Positions 45,748 to 54,945 of a stretch of DNA of 64,000 nucleotides are shown piece after piece. Position 1 is the first letter of the stretch. Each line of letters begins with the position of its first letter. Under the pieces are notes generated by a model. That model was not told where the DNA came from, made no database searches, and was given only the letters and a program-made list of their open reading frames with translations. The position numbers were made by a program, and so were the translations under genes. The stretch comes from Bryobacterales bacterium KBS 96. GTDB lineage: Bacteria; Acidobacteriota; Terriglobia; Bryobacterales; Bryobacteraceae. The stretch spans positions 2,148,629-2,212,628 of the forward strand of contig KB906767.1 in assembly GCA_000381625.1 (NCBI GenBank). The letters are read 5' to 3'.

Positions 45748-46646
45748 GAGTACGTTTTTGGGACGCGGAGTTTGAAGCAGGCGATCGATATTTCGATACC
45801 GATTTACGGGCGAGCAATGACATTCTGCACGACGTGCCGGCGCTGCGCGCGCGTTTGGAGCAGGATGGATATCTGCTAATTCGAGATCTGCGGGACCGCG
45901 ATGCCGTTCTTTCGGCGCGCCGCCAAATTCTCGAAAAACTCAGTTCCAAAGGCATGCTTGGGCCGGGATCGGACCTGATGGACGGCATCGTCAATCCGGC
46001 CTACACAGCGCCGGTGACAACGGGCACCCGCGACAACGAAGAGTTTCGGCTGCTTTCGGCTGTACAAGATTTGCGACAGATGCCCCAAGTAATGGAATTT
46101 TTCGATCGCTTATTGGGTGGCCCGGCGCGGCCTTTCGACTTTCACTGGGTGCGGGTTGCGGCTCCCGGAGCGGAGTCAGCGATTCATTCGGACATCGTCT
46201 TTATGGGGCGCGGTACGCAGCAAGTCTACACCTGCTGGGCTCCGCTTGGCGATGTTTCCCTCGACATGGGGCCGATCGTGCTATGTGTTGGCACCCACAA
46301 GGCTGCGGCGTTACAGAAATACTGGACAGCCGATGTGGATCGTGACCTGGTGCAAGGCTGGCTGAGCAAAGATCCGGTCGAGATTGTCGACCGGTTCGGT
46401 GGCCGCTGGGCAACCACGGATTTCCGGGCAGGTGACGCCGTAATTTTCAACATGCACATTCTCCACGGATCGCTTGCCAATACTTCGACTCGCTACCGCA
46501 TCAGCGCGGATGCTCGCTATCAACTCGCCTCGGAACCATTCGATGAGCGCTGGACCGGTGAAGCGCCGATCGGGCACTACAACTTCTGGAAACCGGGAAT
46601 CAACCTGGAGAGCGTGGCGGCAAGCCGCGCGAAATGGGGGCTCTGA
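45744..46646 (+). CDS. Phytanoyl-CoA dioxygenase (PhyH)-family Fe(II)/2-oxoglutarate oxygenase
   Basis: 300 residues, GTG start overlapping the hydratase stop by 4 bp. A double-stranded beta-helix oxygenase is indicated by LEQDGYLLIRDL at the start, the first metal-ligand pair in ESAIHSDIVFMG (H-x-D), the distal His in NMHILHGSLANTS, and the 2-oxoglutarate-binding Arg in TRYRISADARYQ. The substrate cannot be named; in bacterial catabolic loci PhyH proteins hydroxylate or demethylate small molecules. Its place ahead of a receptor and two glycan-type hydrolases is unusual and suggests the operon handles a modified (for example methylated or etherified) substrate; this is inference. Confidence 0.85.
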   Translation: MRVRFWDAEFEAGDRYFDTDLRASNDILHDVPALRARLEQDGYLLIRDLRDRDAVLSARRQILEKLSSKGMLGPGSDLMDGIVNPAYTAPVTTGTRDNEEFRLLSAVQDLRQMPQVMEFFDRLLGGPARPFDFHWVRVAAPGAESAIHSDIVFMGRGTQQVYTCWAPLGDVSLDMGPIVLCVGTHKAAALQKYWTADVDRDLVQGWLSKDPVEIVDRFGGRWATTDFRAGDAVIFNMHILHGSLANTSTRYRISADARYQLASEPFDERWTGEAPIGHYNFWKPGINLESVAASRAKWGL

Positions 46647-46709
46647 CGCCGCATTGCGAAGTTCGAGTGCGGACCCGAGCCAAAAGTAAACGAACTAGGA
46701 GGTTTTTCA

Positions 46710-49700
46710 ATGAAATATACATGGATTGCCCTTGTCTTGGCGCTTCTATTCGTCGCGCCTCATGTCTCGGCGCAAATCAACGCCACGGGAACTTTTTCCG
46801 GCCAGGTTACCGATCCTTCGGGAGCTGCAATTACCAACGCGGAAGTAAAAGTCACGAATGAGGCGACCGGAATTACTAACATCATTCACCCGAATAACGA
46901 GGGCTTCTATACCGCTCCATTTCTTAAGCCGGGCGCGTATTCCATCGAGGTGACCGCGGACGGTTTTGCCCGCCAAGTTCGAAAGGGGCTGTCGCTTCAG
47001 ATTCAGCAGGTGATCCAGCAGGATTTCCAACTGCACATAGGCGCGACTCAGGAAGAGGTTACCGTTCAAGGCGGCGCACCACTGCTCAACACCGAATCGA
47101 CAGAAGTCGGCAATGTCATTGACGAGCACTCCGTGCAGCAACTGCCCTTGAACGGCCGCAACTTTGCACAGTTGGGGCTGCTCGTGCCGGGAACTACGCC
47201 AGGGCCGGTGGGCGGAATTCGCCAAACCGGTGGCGGCAACGAGACAGCGCGAGCGGGAGCTGAGATCACCACCAGCGGCGCACGCGGCACGTTCAACCTC
47301 TTTATGATTGACGGCATCGACGATCGCGATCAGTCCGTCGGCACTCTGAAAGTGTTCCCGAACCTGGAAAGCATTGCCGAATTCAAGGTGCAGGTTGGCA
47401 ACTCCGGCGCCGAGTTTGCGACGGGCGGCGCAGTAGTCAACGTCATTACACGATCCGGGGGCAATCAGCTCCACGGTTCCGCGTTTGAGTTTCTGCGCAA
47501 CTCCGCCCTGGATGCGCGTGAATTTTTCGATGCGGCTAAACCCCCGTTCCAGCAGAACCAGTTCGGGTTTGCCCTGGGTGGACCGATCCGCAAGGACAAG
47601 ACCTTCTTTTTCGCCGACTACCAGGGTTTACGCGTGCACTCGTCCAGCACCACGATTCTCAGCGAGCCAACGGCAGCCGAACGCAACGGTGACTTCAGCG
47701 CCTATCCGAAACAGCTCCACGACCCCACTACCGGGGAATTGTTTGCGGGCAACGTGATCCAGCCGAGTAAGATCGATCCTCTGGCGTCGAATATTCAGAA
47801 GATCTATCCACTGCCGAACCTGCCTGGTGAAACCAATAACTTCCGTTTAAACCAACTCATGGTTCAAACACAGGATCAATGGGATGCGCGTATCGATCAT
47901 ACGTTCTCGGCCAAAGACAATATGTTCGGCCGCTACACTTACGGCGGCGCGGATGTCGGTTATCCCAACGCCGTTCCTGTTGAAAATAATGGTGTCCTGA
48001 ATCCGCTTTCGTTCGCAGCATCCAACCGGCTGAATCACGCTCCCAGCATGCAGGCGACCTGGCAGGAAATTCACTCGTTCACGCCGTCCATGATCAACCA
48101 GCTAGCTCTAGGCTATACGCGCTTCGATCTCCAGGTAACCCCGCTCGATATCGGCAACAACACATCGCAGAAGCTAGGACTGCAGGGCTCTAACGATGGC
48201 AGCTATGTCGCCTCCGGGCTGGCTAGTTTCACCTATAGCGGATATTCCGGATACACATCCCGGTCTGTGCCGGAAATCGTTCCGCAGAATACCTATCAGG
48301 TGAGCGACACGCTGTCCTATGTTCATGGAGCGCATTCGATGAAATTCGGATTTAGCGCGGTCCACAACGGCTTCGGATTCTTCCAGGTTACCGGCGCCTC
48401 GGGAATCCTGAATTACACCGGAAACTATTCCGGAAATGCCTATGCGGATTTCCTGTTAGGCGTGCCGAATAGCTCTTCGAAAACGGCGTTGCCTAATGGC
48501 GTTCCCTACGCCAGTTACACCGAGTACGGCGGCTTCGCTCAGGATCAGTGGCGCGTGAACTCGCGGCTCACCGTCAATCTTGGCATCCGCTACGACCTGT
48601 TTACACCCCCTGTGGAGCGCCACGACCGCCAAGCCAACTTCAACCCCTCGACCGGAGGATTCGACCTGGCGGGCCAGGACGGAACTTCCCGAGCAATTGT
48701 CGATACGAGGACGCGCAATTTCAGTCCGAGGGTGGGCCTGGCCTACCGTCTCGGCGATAAGACCGTGGTGCGCAGCAGCTACGGCTTGTTTTACTTCAAC
48801 GAACAGGGCACCGGCGGTTCCGCGCGATTGTTTATCAACTATCCCTTTTCTCAGGCGTATAGCGCGAATTGCAGCGCTGCCACACCATGTTTGACCACGG
48901 CAACGGGCATTCCCAATACGTTATCGCCCACCGTCCTGCCCACCGAAGTCTATATCCCGACGCCGAACCAAACAGCGAATATGCAGCAGTGGAATCTCAC
49001 GATTGAACGGCAAGTGGCTTCTTCGCTGGTGTTGCGAAGCTCGTATGTCGGAACGAGAGGCAATCACCTCTCTATCGCGCTCGATGAGAATACTGCCTAT
49101 CCGGGACCGGGCACCATTCCTCCGCGACGGCCGTATCCGCAATATGCCACGATCTCTTCCTGGGAACCGATTGGCATCTCTGCGTACCACGCGCTCCAGC
49201 TATCCGCCGAAAAGCGGTTCACCAACGGGTTGTCATTTCTGGCAGGCTACACCTTCAGCAAGAGTCTGGATCAAGGCGGAGGTGGAAATTCCGCGTCGGC
49301 CGAATCGCGCCAGAATGTGCAAAATCCTCGCGATGTCAGCGCATCTTACGGCCTGTCCGATTTCAACTATCCACAACGATTTACCGCAAGCGTGGCGTAC
49401 GATCTTCCGTTCGGACGCGGCCGTGCTTATATGAAGAACGCCAACCGCTTTCTCGACGCACTCGCCGGAGGATGGCAACTGTCTAGCATTGTGACGGCTC
49501 AGGATGGCCCTCCCGGGACCCTCACGATGGGAACCTCGACGGCGAATACCGGCACCAACCAATATCCGAATCGCGTTTGCGATGGCAATCTACCTTCCTC
49601 GCAGCGGACAATTCAACATTGGTTTGACACGAGTTGCTTTACGGCGCCAGCCCTTTACACCTTCGGGAATGCCGGGCGCAACATCATCATTGCGCCCGGT

Positions 49701-49907
49701 CTTGAGACCTGGGACTTTGCTACACATAAGGACTTCAGCATTACCGAGCGAACGGGCATCACCTTCCGCGCCGAGTTCTTCAACGTCTTGAATAAGGCGA
49801 ATTTTGGATATCCGAACACCAGCATTGGCACTCTTGCGGCAGGAAGCATCACAAGCGTCGTAACCAACGCCCGGCAAATTCAATTCGCCTTACGGTTGCA
49901 TTGGTAG
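46710..49907 (+). CDS. TonB-dependent receptor, Oar-type with carboxypeptidase-regulatory domain
   Basis: 1065 residues with a strong ribosome site AGGAGG 7 nt before the ATG. Signal peptide of 22 residues (ending PHVSAQ), Cna-B-like domain at about 28-110 (FSGQVTDPSGAAITNAEV, GAYSIEVTADGFARQV), plug (QQLPLNGRNFAQLGLLVPG, GGAVVNVITRSGGN), and barrel ending IQFALRLHW with a C-terminal Trp. It lies between the PhyH gene and two hydrolase-type genes and is probably co-transcribed from the promoter at 44880, so it should import or capture the substrate of those enzymes. Confidence 0.92.
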   Translation: MKYTWIALVLALLFVAPHVSAQINATGTFSGQVTDPSGAAITNAEVKVTNEATGITNIIHPNNEGFYTAPFLKPGAYSIEVTADGFARQVRKGLSLQIQQVIQQDFQLHIGATQEEVTVQGGAPLLNTESTEVGNVIDEHSVQQLPLNGRNFAQLGLLVPGTTPGPVGGIRQTGGGNETARAGAEITTSGARGTFNLFMIDGIDDRDQSVGTLKVFPNLESIAEFKVQVGNSGAEFATGGAVVNVITRSGGNQLHGSAFEFLRNSALDAREFFDAAKPPFQQNQFGFALGGPIRKDKTFFFADYQGLRVHSSSTTILSEPTAAERNGDFSAYPKQLHDPTTGELFAGNVIQPSKIDPLASNIQKIYPLPNLPGETNNFRLNQLMVQTQDQWDARIDHTFSAKDNMFGRYTYGGADVGYPNAVPVENNGVLNPLSFAASNRLNHAPSMQATWQEIHSFTPSMINQLALGYTRFDLQVTPLDIGNNTSQKLGLQGSNDGSYVASGLASFTYSGYSGYTSRSVPEIVPQNTYQVSDTLSYVHGAHSMKFGFSAVHNGFGFFQVTGASGILNYTGNYSGNAYADFLLGVPNSSSKTALPNGVPYASYTEYGGFAQDQWRVNSRLTVNLGIRYDLFTPPVERHDRQANFNPSTGGFDLAGQDGTSRAIVDTRTRNFSPRVGLAYRLGDKTVVRSSYGLFYFNEQGTGGSARLFINYPFSQAYSANCSAATPCLTTATGIPNTLSPTVLPTEVYIPTPNQTANMQQWNLTIERQVASSLVLRSSYVGTRGNHLSIALDENTAYPGPGTIPPRRPYPQYATISSWEPIGISAYHALQLSAEKRFTNGLSFLAGYTFSKSLDQGGGGNSASAESRQNVQNPRDVSASYGLSDFNYPQRFTASVAYDLPFGRGRAYMKNANRFLDALAGGWQLSSIVTAQDGPPGTLTMGTSTANTGTNQYPNRVCDGNLPSSQRTIQHWFDTSCFTAPALYTFGNAGRNIIIAPGLETWDFATHKDFSITERTGITFRAEFFNVLNKANFGYPNTSIGTLAAGSITSVVTNARQIQFALRLHW

Positions 49908-49941
49908 TTCTGATGCTTGCCGCCACACTCGGAGATAAAGG

Positions 49942-52338
49942 ATGAACATCGTGATCAAATCGCTCGTTCAGTGGCAAGTGATTGGTGGGGGAGCGCTTGC
50001 GCTGGGTCTGCTTTGCAGCCCGATTGCCAAGGCTTCTCCGCTCGATCTGACCCACGCTGTGGTCGTATCGCGGCCGGGCACACTTCCCGACGCTGAAAAG
50101 ACAGCCGCCATCGTTTTAGTTGAGGAGTTGGAGAAGCGAACTGGAATTCGTCTGGCGACGTCATCCAGTTGGCCTCAGAGCGGCCTCGTTATCGCCATCA
50201 CCTCGTCCGCGTCCGTTCCTGGATGGAAGAGGTCCGTGCCTGTCCGTCAGGGAACGAGTTTCGCAGAAAACCACGCAGAGGGATTCCGTCTCTACGTCGA
50301 TACGAGTGGGTCTACTCCCGTCGTTTGGGTGATTGGCGCGGACGCTCGTGGGACTCTCTTCGGGGTCGGCAAATTACTACGGACCCTGGATTGGTCGAGA
50401 GGCAATCTCACCATCGATTCGCAGGTCAATCTAGCCAGCGCGCCCGCCTTTCCGATACGCGGGCACCAACTCGGATACCGAGCCCAGGCAAACTCTTACG
50501 ATGCCTGGAACGCCGGGCAGTTCGAACAATACATTCGCGAGCTCACGTTCTTCGGCATAAATAGTATTGAGGGAATCCCGTTTCATGACGACCGTGCGAC
50601 GCCGGTCATGAAAACTCCACGCCGGGAGATGAACCGCGTCATCGGGGAAATCTGCCAACGGTATGGGCTGGATTATTGGGTGTGGGTTCCCGCCGACTTC
50701 GACCTGAAAGATGAAACGAAGCGCTCCGAATTCTTGAAACGGTGCGATCAGTTTTTTCATGACACTCCTGTGCTCACAGGGTTCTCGTTCCCTGGCGGCG
50801 ATCCGGGAGACAATCCGCCTCAGCTTGTCATTCCATTTTTAGAGGATGTTTCCAAGCTGCTCGCGCAAACTCATCCACAGGCGAAGATCTGGATGTCGGT
50901 GCAGCAGTACAAGCCTGCTGAGGTGGATTACGTATTCAACTACATCCAGAAACAATCTCCGCGATGGCTGGGCGGGTTGGTGGCGGGGCCGTCGAGCCCG
51001 CCGCTTGGGGAGATGCGCATGCGGCTGCCCAGCCAGTATAAGCTTCGCGACTATCCGGATCTCACGCACAATAAGCTGTCTCAATATGAAGTTCCGCAGT
51101 GGGATCAGGCGTATGCGCTCACCTTGGGCCGTGAAGCAGTCAATCCGCGTCCCGCTGAATATGCCGCTATCTTTGAACGTACGTCGCCGTACACCGATGG
51201 GTTCATCTCGTACTCCGATGGAATTCATGACGACGTTAACAAAACCATCTGGAGCGCCTTAAGTTGGGACCCCCACCAGAGCGTCAGGCGAATACTCGTC
51301 AACTATGCACGCGCCTATTTCACTCCGGTAGTCGCCAACGACGCGGCCACCGCGATGCTGGCGCTGGAAAAGAACTGGCACGGGCCGCTGGTAGATAACG
51401 GAGCCGTCGAGGGAACGCTGCTGGAGTGGCAGCGGCTTGAGAAGACGGCGCCGCAACTGGAGACGAACTGGCGATGGCAGATGTGCCTGCTGCGCGCGAA
51501 TTACGATGCCTACGTGCGGCGCCGGCTTATTCACGAGACATCATTGGAGTCCCAAGCGAACGCAATCCTGAATCAGACGCCTTCCCTCGGGGCTGCTACG
51601 GCGATGAAGGAGGCAACCGCGGTGCTGGAACGCGCCGTGTCCCAGCCTGTCGGCCCTCCACTGCGCGCCCGCATCGTCGAACTATGCGACGAGCTGTTCC
51701 ACTCCATCGGATTGCAGACCAGCGTGCCGAAATACTACGCCATCGGAGAAGAGCGGGGGGCCGTACTCGATTTTGTCGACTATCCGCTCAATAATCGGTG
51801 GTGGATTGAGGATCAGTTTAAAGCCATCGCGCAACTTGCCTCGGAAAAAGAAAAAGACGAGCGTCTCAAACAAATCGCCGCGTGGGAACACCCGGGAATC
51901 GGCAGCTTTTACGACGATGTGGGGAACATAGCGAACGAGCCGCACGTCGTGCGCTGCGACTCCGCAAACGGGCCGACTCTGACGCGTGAGCGCGGGACGA
52001 CCTTCTGGTGGTGGGATCAGGGAAAAAGCCGTGCACGTTTATCCTGGCAGTCGACTACGTGGCCCGCCGCGATGGTCTATGAAGGGCTCGATCCCAAGGC
52101 TGCTTACGTCGTGCGTTCCACGGGGCATGGTCAAGCCCTGCTGCGAGTGGATGGCGATCGTGTGAAGCCTACGATTACCGGCAAGCAGATGGGCGATATT
52201 AGCGAATTTCCCGTTCCTGCCGCCGCTCTCAAGGATCGTCGGCTCATACTCACCTGGGACATCCCCACGAACGAGGGTGGTCTGAATTGGCGCCAAAAAT
52301 CACGGCTCGCGGAAGTGTGGCTCATTAAGAAGGACTGA
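49942..52338 (+). CDS. Large exported hydrolase candidate, GH20/GH67 N-domain-like plus TIM barrel (paralog 1)
   Basis: 798 residues with a Sec-type signal (GGGALALGLLCSPIAKA, cleavage near residue 30). Residues ~35-165 resemble the alpha/beta N-terminal domain of GH20/GH67 enzymes (AAIVLVEELEKRTGIRL, EGFRLYVDTSG, GADARGTLFGVGKLLRTL). A barrel-like region begins at about 170 with RGHQLGYRAQANSYDAWN and carries YWVWVPADFD, FSFPGGDPGD, YPDLTHN, GREAVNPRP and FISYSDGIHDDVNKTIWSALSWDP. A C-terminal helical and beta region follows. The Asp and Glu residues in these blocks recur in the neighbouring paralog and are candidates for catalysis. I cannot assign an established GH family. Confidence 0.72.
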   Translation: MNIVIKSLVQWQVIGGGALALGLLCSPIAKASPLDLTHAVVVSRPGTLPDAEKTAAIVLVEELEKRTGIRLATSSSWPQSGLVIAITSSASVPGWKRSVPVRQGTSFAENHAEGFRLYVDTSGSTPVVWVIGADARGTLFGVGKLLRTLDWSRGNLTIDSQVNLASAPAFPIRGHQLGYRAQANSYDAWNAGQFEQYIRELTFFGINSIEGIPFHDDRATPVMKTPRREMNRVIGEICQRYGLDYWVWVPADFDLKDETKRSEFLKRCDQFFHDTPVLTGFSFPGGDPGDNPPQLVIPFLEDVSKLLAQTHPQAKIWMSVQQYKPAEVDYVFNYIQKQSPRWLGGLVAGPSSPPLGEMRMRLPSQYKLRDYPDLTHNKLSQYEVPQWDQAYALTLGREAVNPRPAEYAAIFERTSPYTDGFISYSDGIHDDVNKTIWSALSWDPHQSVRRILVNYARAYFTPVVANDAATAMLALEKNWHGPLVDNGAVEGTLLEWQRLEKTAPQLETNWRWQMCLLRANYDAYVRRRLIHETSLESQANAILNQTPSLGAATAMKEATAVLERAVSQPVGPPLRARIVELCDELFHSIGLQTSVPKYYAIGEERGAVLDFVDYPLNNRWWIEDQFKAIAQLASEKEKDERLKQIAAWEHPGIGSFYDDVGNIANEPHVVRCDSANGPTLTRERGTTFWWWDQGKSRARLSWQSTTWPAAMVYEGLDPKAAYVVRSTGHGQALLRVDGDRVKPTITGKQMGDISEFPVPAAALKDRRLILTWDIPTNEGGLNWRQKSRLAEVWLIKKD

Positions 52339-52348
52339 CGAGAACGAG

Positions 52349-54832
52349 ATGAACAGAAGGAACTTCCTCAAAGGAACCACGGTAGCGGCGATCTCGCCTT
52401 GGCTTCACGCCGCATCCAATTCCGCCAGCATCGATTTAAAAAACTGCGCCGTCGTTGTTTCGGAGCGCCAAACTGCGCGTGAGAAGAAGGCGGTCACAGT
52501 CTTAATTGAAGAAGTCGAGAGACGCAGCGGACTGCTATGGAAGATAAAGGCGCCGCCTCCCGTGGCGGCGGTTGCCATCTACGCCGGTGTTGCCGCCTCC
52601 ATGGGGGGCTACCGCTCCAGAATCGGCGGCGCCATTGCAGGTGCGGGGCGCATTGGCGCCGAAGGATATGCGATTCAAACAGGTGAGGACGCGAATGGGC
52701 GTTGGATCGCTCTCATTGGCAGAGATGAGAGAGGATTACTTTTCGCCGTCGGCAAATTCCTTCGCAGCATCGCCCTCGCGCAAACTACGGCGGTCGCCGA
52801 TTCTCACCGCTTGAACATCGAGACCGCTCCCAAGTATCCGTTGCGCGGCCATCAACTCGGCTATCGTCCTAAGACGAACGCCTATGATGCCTGGGACGTG
52901 GCCACCTGGGATCGGTACATACGCGACCTGGCGATGTTCGGCACGAACGCCATCGAACTGGTTCCACCACGCACCGATGACGCCGCGGAGAGTCCTCATT
53001 TCCCCTTGCCGCCGGAACAGATGATGATCGAGATGTCGCGTATCGCCGACGATTATGGTCTCGATGTTTGGATCTGGTATCCCGCGATGGACCCGGACTA
53101 TGCGGACCCGGCGACGGTGGAGTCCGCGCTCAAGGAATGGGCGCACATTTATGAGATTCTTCCCCGGATTGACGCCATCTTGGTGCCCGGCGGCGATCCC
53201 GGGCATACGGCTCCGAAACCTCTGCTCGCCTTCCTCGAAAAGCAGAAGAGCAGTTTGCGCCGCTTTCACCCGAAGGCGCAGATGTGGGTCTCGCCGCAGA
53301 GCTTTCGCGCGGAGTGGCTGGACGATTTCTTTAGCGTCCTCGACCAACCGCATACGGAGACGTGGTTGGATGGAGTCGTCTTCGGACCGCAGTCCCGGTT
53401 GAGTTTTCCGCAGCTTCGACAGCGCCTGCCCAAGCGTTATCCGATCCGTTTTTACCCGGATATCACGCACAGCGTAGAGTGCCAGTTTCCCGTACCGGAG
53501 TGGGACGTAGCCTTGGCGATGACGGAAGGCCGCGAGTGTATCAATCCCCGTCCGCGCGGTGAAGCGAATATTTTGCGGCGTTTCTTGCCCGGCGCCATCG
53601 GATTCATCACGTATTCGGAAGGCTGCAACGACGACGTAAATAAGTTTGTGTGGAGCACGCTCGGTTGGGATCCAAAATACGACGTTGTCGACGCTCTGCG
53701 AGAGTTCGGCCGCTATTTCCTCGGACAGCCGTACGCGGAAGATTTCGCACAAGGCATGCTTCGGCTGGAGCAAAACTGGCGTGGTCCTCTGGCGACAAAC
53801 AAAGGCGTCGACGTTACGCTTTCGCAATTCCGCGATCTCGAAGCCAGGGTCCCGCCTGCGGTACTCGAGAATTGGAGATTCCAGCAGGCGCTCTATCGTG
53901 CGTACTATGACGCTTCGGTCCGCAGCCGCCTGATCGACGAAATGGCTCGTGTTCAGCGCACGATTGATCTTCTCAGCCGGGTTTACGAGATCGGCTGGGC
54001 TCCGGCTCCGCTCGATATCGAGGAGGCTGCGAGCAGCGCGCCTCCCAATGGTCAGGACCCGCTGCTTCTACTGGACGAAGCGAATCAGATACTCTCCGGC
54101 GCGACGACCAATCCTGCTGGCGCATTTTTGAGCGCACGGGTGCGGGAGTTGGGAGCGGCGTTGTTTCAGAGCATCCGCATGCAACTTGCGGTAAGCCGCT
54201 ATCGCGGTGAAGCGGTGGTGCGCGGCGCGAACCTGGAGACCTTGGAGACTCCGGTTACCGATGTCGCGTGGCTTCGCGCGCAAATCGCCGAAATCCGCAA
54301 GTTAGGCGCGCCCAACGAGCAGGTAACTGCCATCAGGAAATTGCTGGACCGCACGGATCCAGGGCCTGGCGGCTTTTACGATCAACTTGGCAATCCCGGC
54401 AACCGCGATCACCTCGTGCTCGGACCCGGCGGCGAGAAAGATCCCGAGTTCCGTGAGTCCGCTCTGACCGGTTTCAGCTATCCCGACTATTTCGGGGCGC
54501 GAATTCCAATGGCCTGGAAGAGTTGGGCAGAATCTCTGTTCGACGCGCCTCTGAAGATGCAATATAGTGAGCTCGATTCGACGGCGCAATACCGTATTCG
54601 AATCGTTTATTCGGGCGACACTCAGCGCGTGCGTCTGCGGCTCGTTGCGAATGAGAAATACGAGATCCATCCTCTGATGAAGCGTCCCTGGCCGCCCAAG
54701 CCTGTGGAGTTCGATATTCCGACGGAAGCCACATTCGGCGGTCGATTGGATCTGTCCTGGACACGCGAACAGGGGCTGGGAGGGAACGGCCGCGGGGCTC
54801 AGGTTTCAGAAGTCTGGCTTATCAGAAAGTAA
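52349..54832 (+). CDS. Large exported hydrolase candidate, paralog 2 (Tat signal)
   Basis: 827 residues, 10 bp after paralog 1. It starts with a Tat-type signal (MNRRNFLKGTTVAAISPW) while paralog 1 has a Sec-type one. Same domain plan: N-domain (VTVLIEEVERRSGLLW, GRDERGLLFAVGKFLRSI), barrel from about 165 (RGHQLGYRPKTNAYDAWD), WIWYPAMDPDY, LVPGGDPGHT, FYPDITHSVECQFPVPEW, ECINPRPRGE, GFITYSEGCNDDVNKFVWSTLGWDP. The C-terminal part again ends in a beta-rich domain (VSEVWLIRK, compare AEVWLIKKD). Duplication followed by change of export route suggests division of labour on related substrates. No gene in the same direction follows. Confidence 0.72.
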   Translation: MNRRNFLKGTTVAAISPWLHAASNSASIDLKNCAVVVSERQTAREKKAVTVLIEEVERRSGLLWKIKAPPPVAAVAIYAGVAASMGGYRSRIGGAIAGAGRIGAEGYAIQTGEDANGRWIALIGRDERGLLFAVGKFLRSIALAQTTAVADSHRLNIETAPKYPLRGHQLGYRPKTNAYDAWDVATWDRYIRDLAMFGTNAIELVPPRTDDAAESPHFPLPPEQMMIEMSRIADDYGLDVWIWYPAMDPDYADPATVESALKEWAHIYEILPRIDAILVPGGDPGHTAPKPLLAFLEKQKSSLRRFHPKAQMWVSPQSFRAEWLDDFFSVLDQPHTETWLDGVVFGPQSRLSFPQLRQRLPKRYPIRFYPDITHSVECQFPVPEWDVALAMTEGRECINPRPRGEANILRRFLPGAIGFITYSEGCNDDVNKFVWSTLGWDPKYDVVDALREFGRYFLGQPYAEDFAQGMLRLEQNWRGPLATNKGVDVTLSQFRDLEARVPPAVLENWRFQQALYRAYYDASVRSRLIDEMARVQRTIDLLSRVYEIGWAPAPLDIEEAASSAPPNGQDPLLLLDEANQILSGATTNPAGAFLSARVRELGAALFQSIRMQLAVSRYRGEAVVRGANLETLETPVTDVAWLRAQIAEIRKLGAPNEQVTAIRKLLDRTDPGPGGFYDQLGNPGNRDHLVLGPGGEKDPEFRESALTGFSYPDYFGARIPMAWKSWAESLFDAPLKMQYSELDSTAQYRIRIVYSGDTQRVRLRLVANEKYEIHPLMKRPWPPKPVEFDIPTEATFGGRLDLSWTREQGLGGNGRGAQVSEVWLIRK

Positions 54833-54945
54833 ATTTGAATGTTTTCATAAAACGCGTCGCTCGACGGAAGCATAGAACGCATCCATGTCGATGTGAACGA
54901 TTTTCCGCATACTCATCAGTTAACAGTAGTTTCAAACGCCAATGT

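Noticed and set aside
52736-53827. Minus-strand 363-residue frame inside hydrolase paralog 2
   Set aside because: Arg/His-rich antisense shadow of a well-supported gene.
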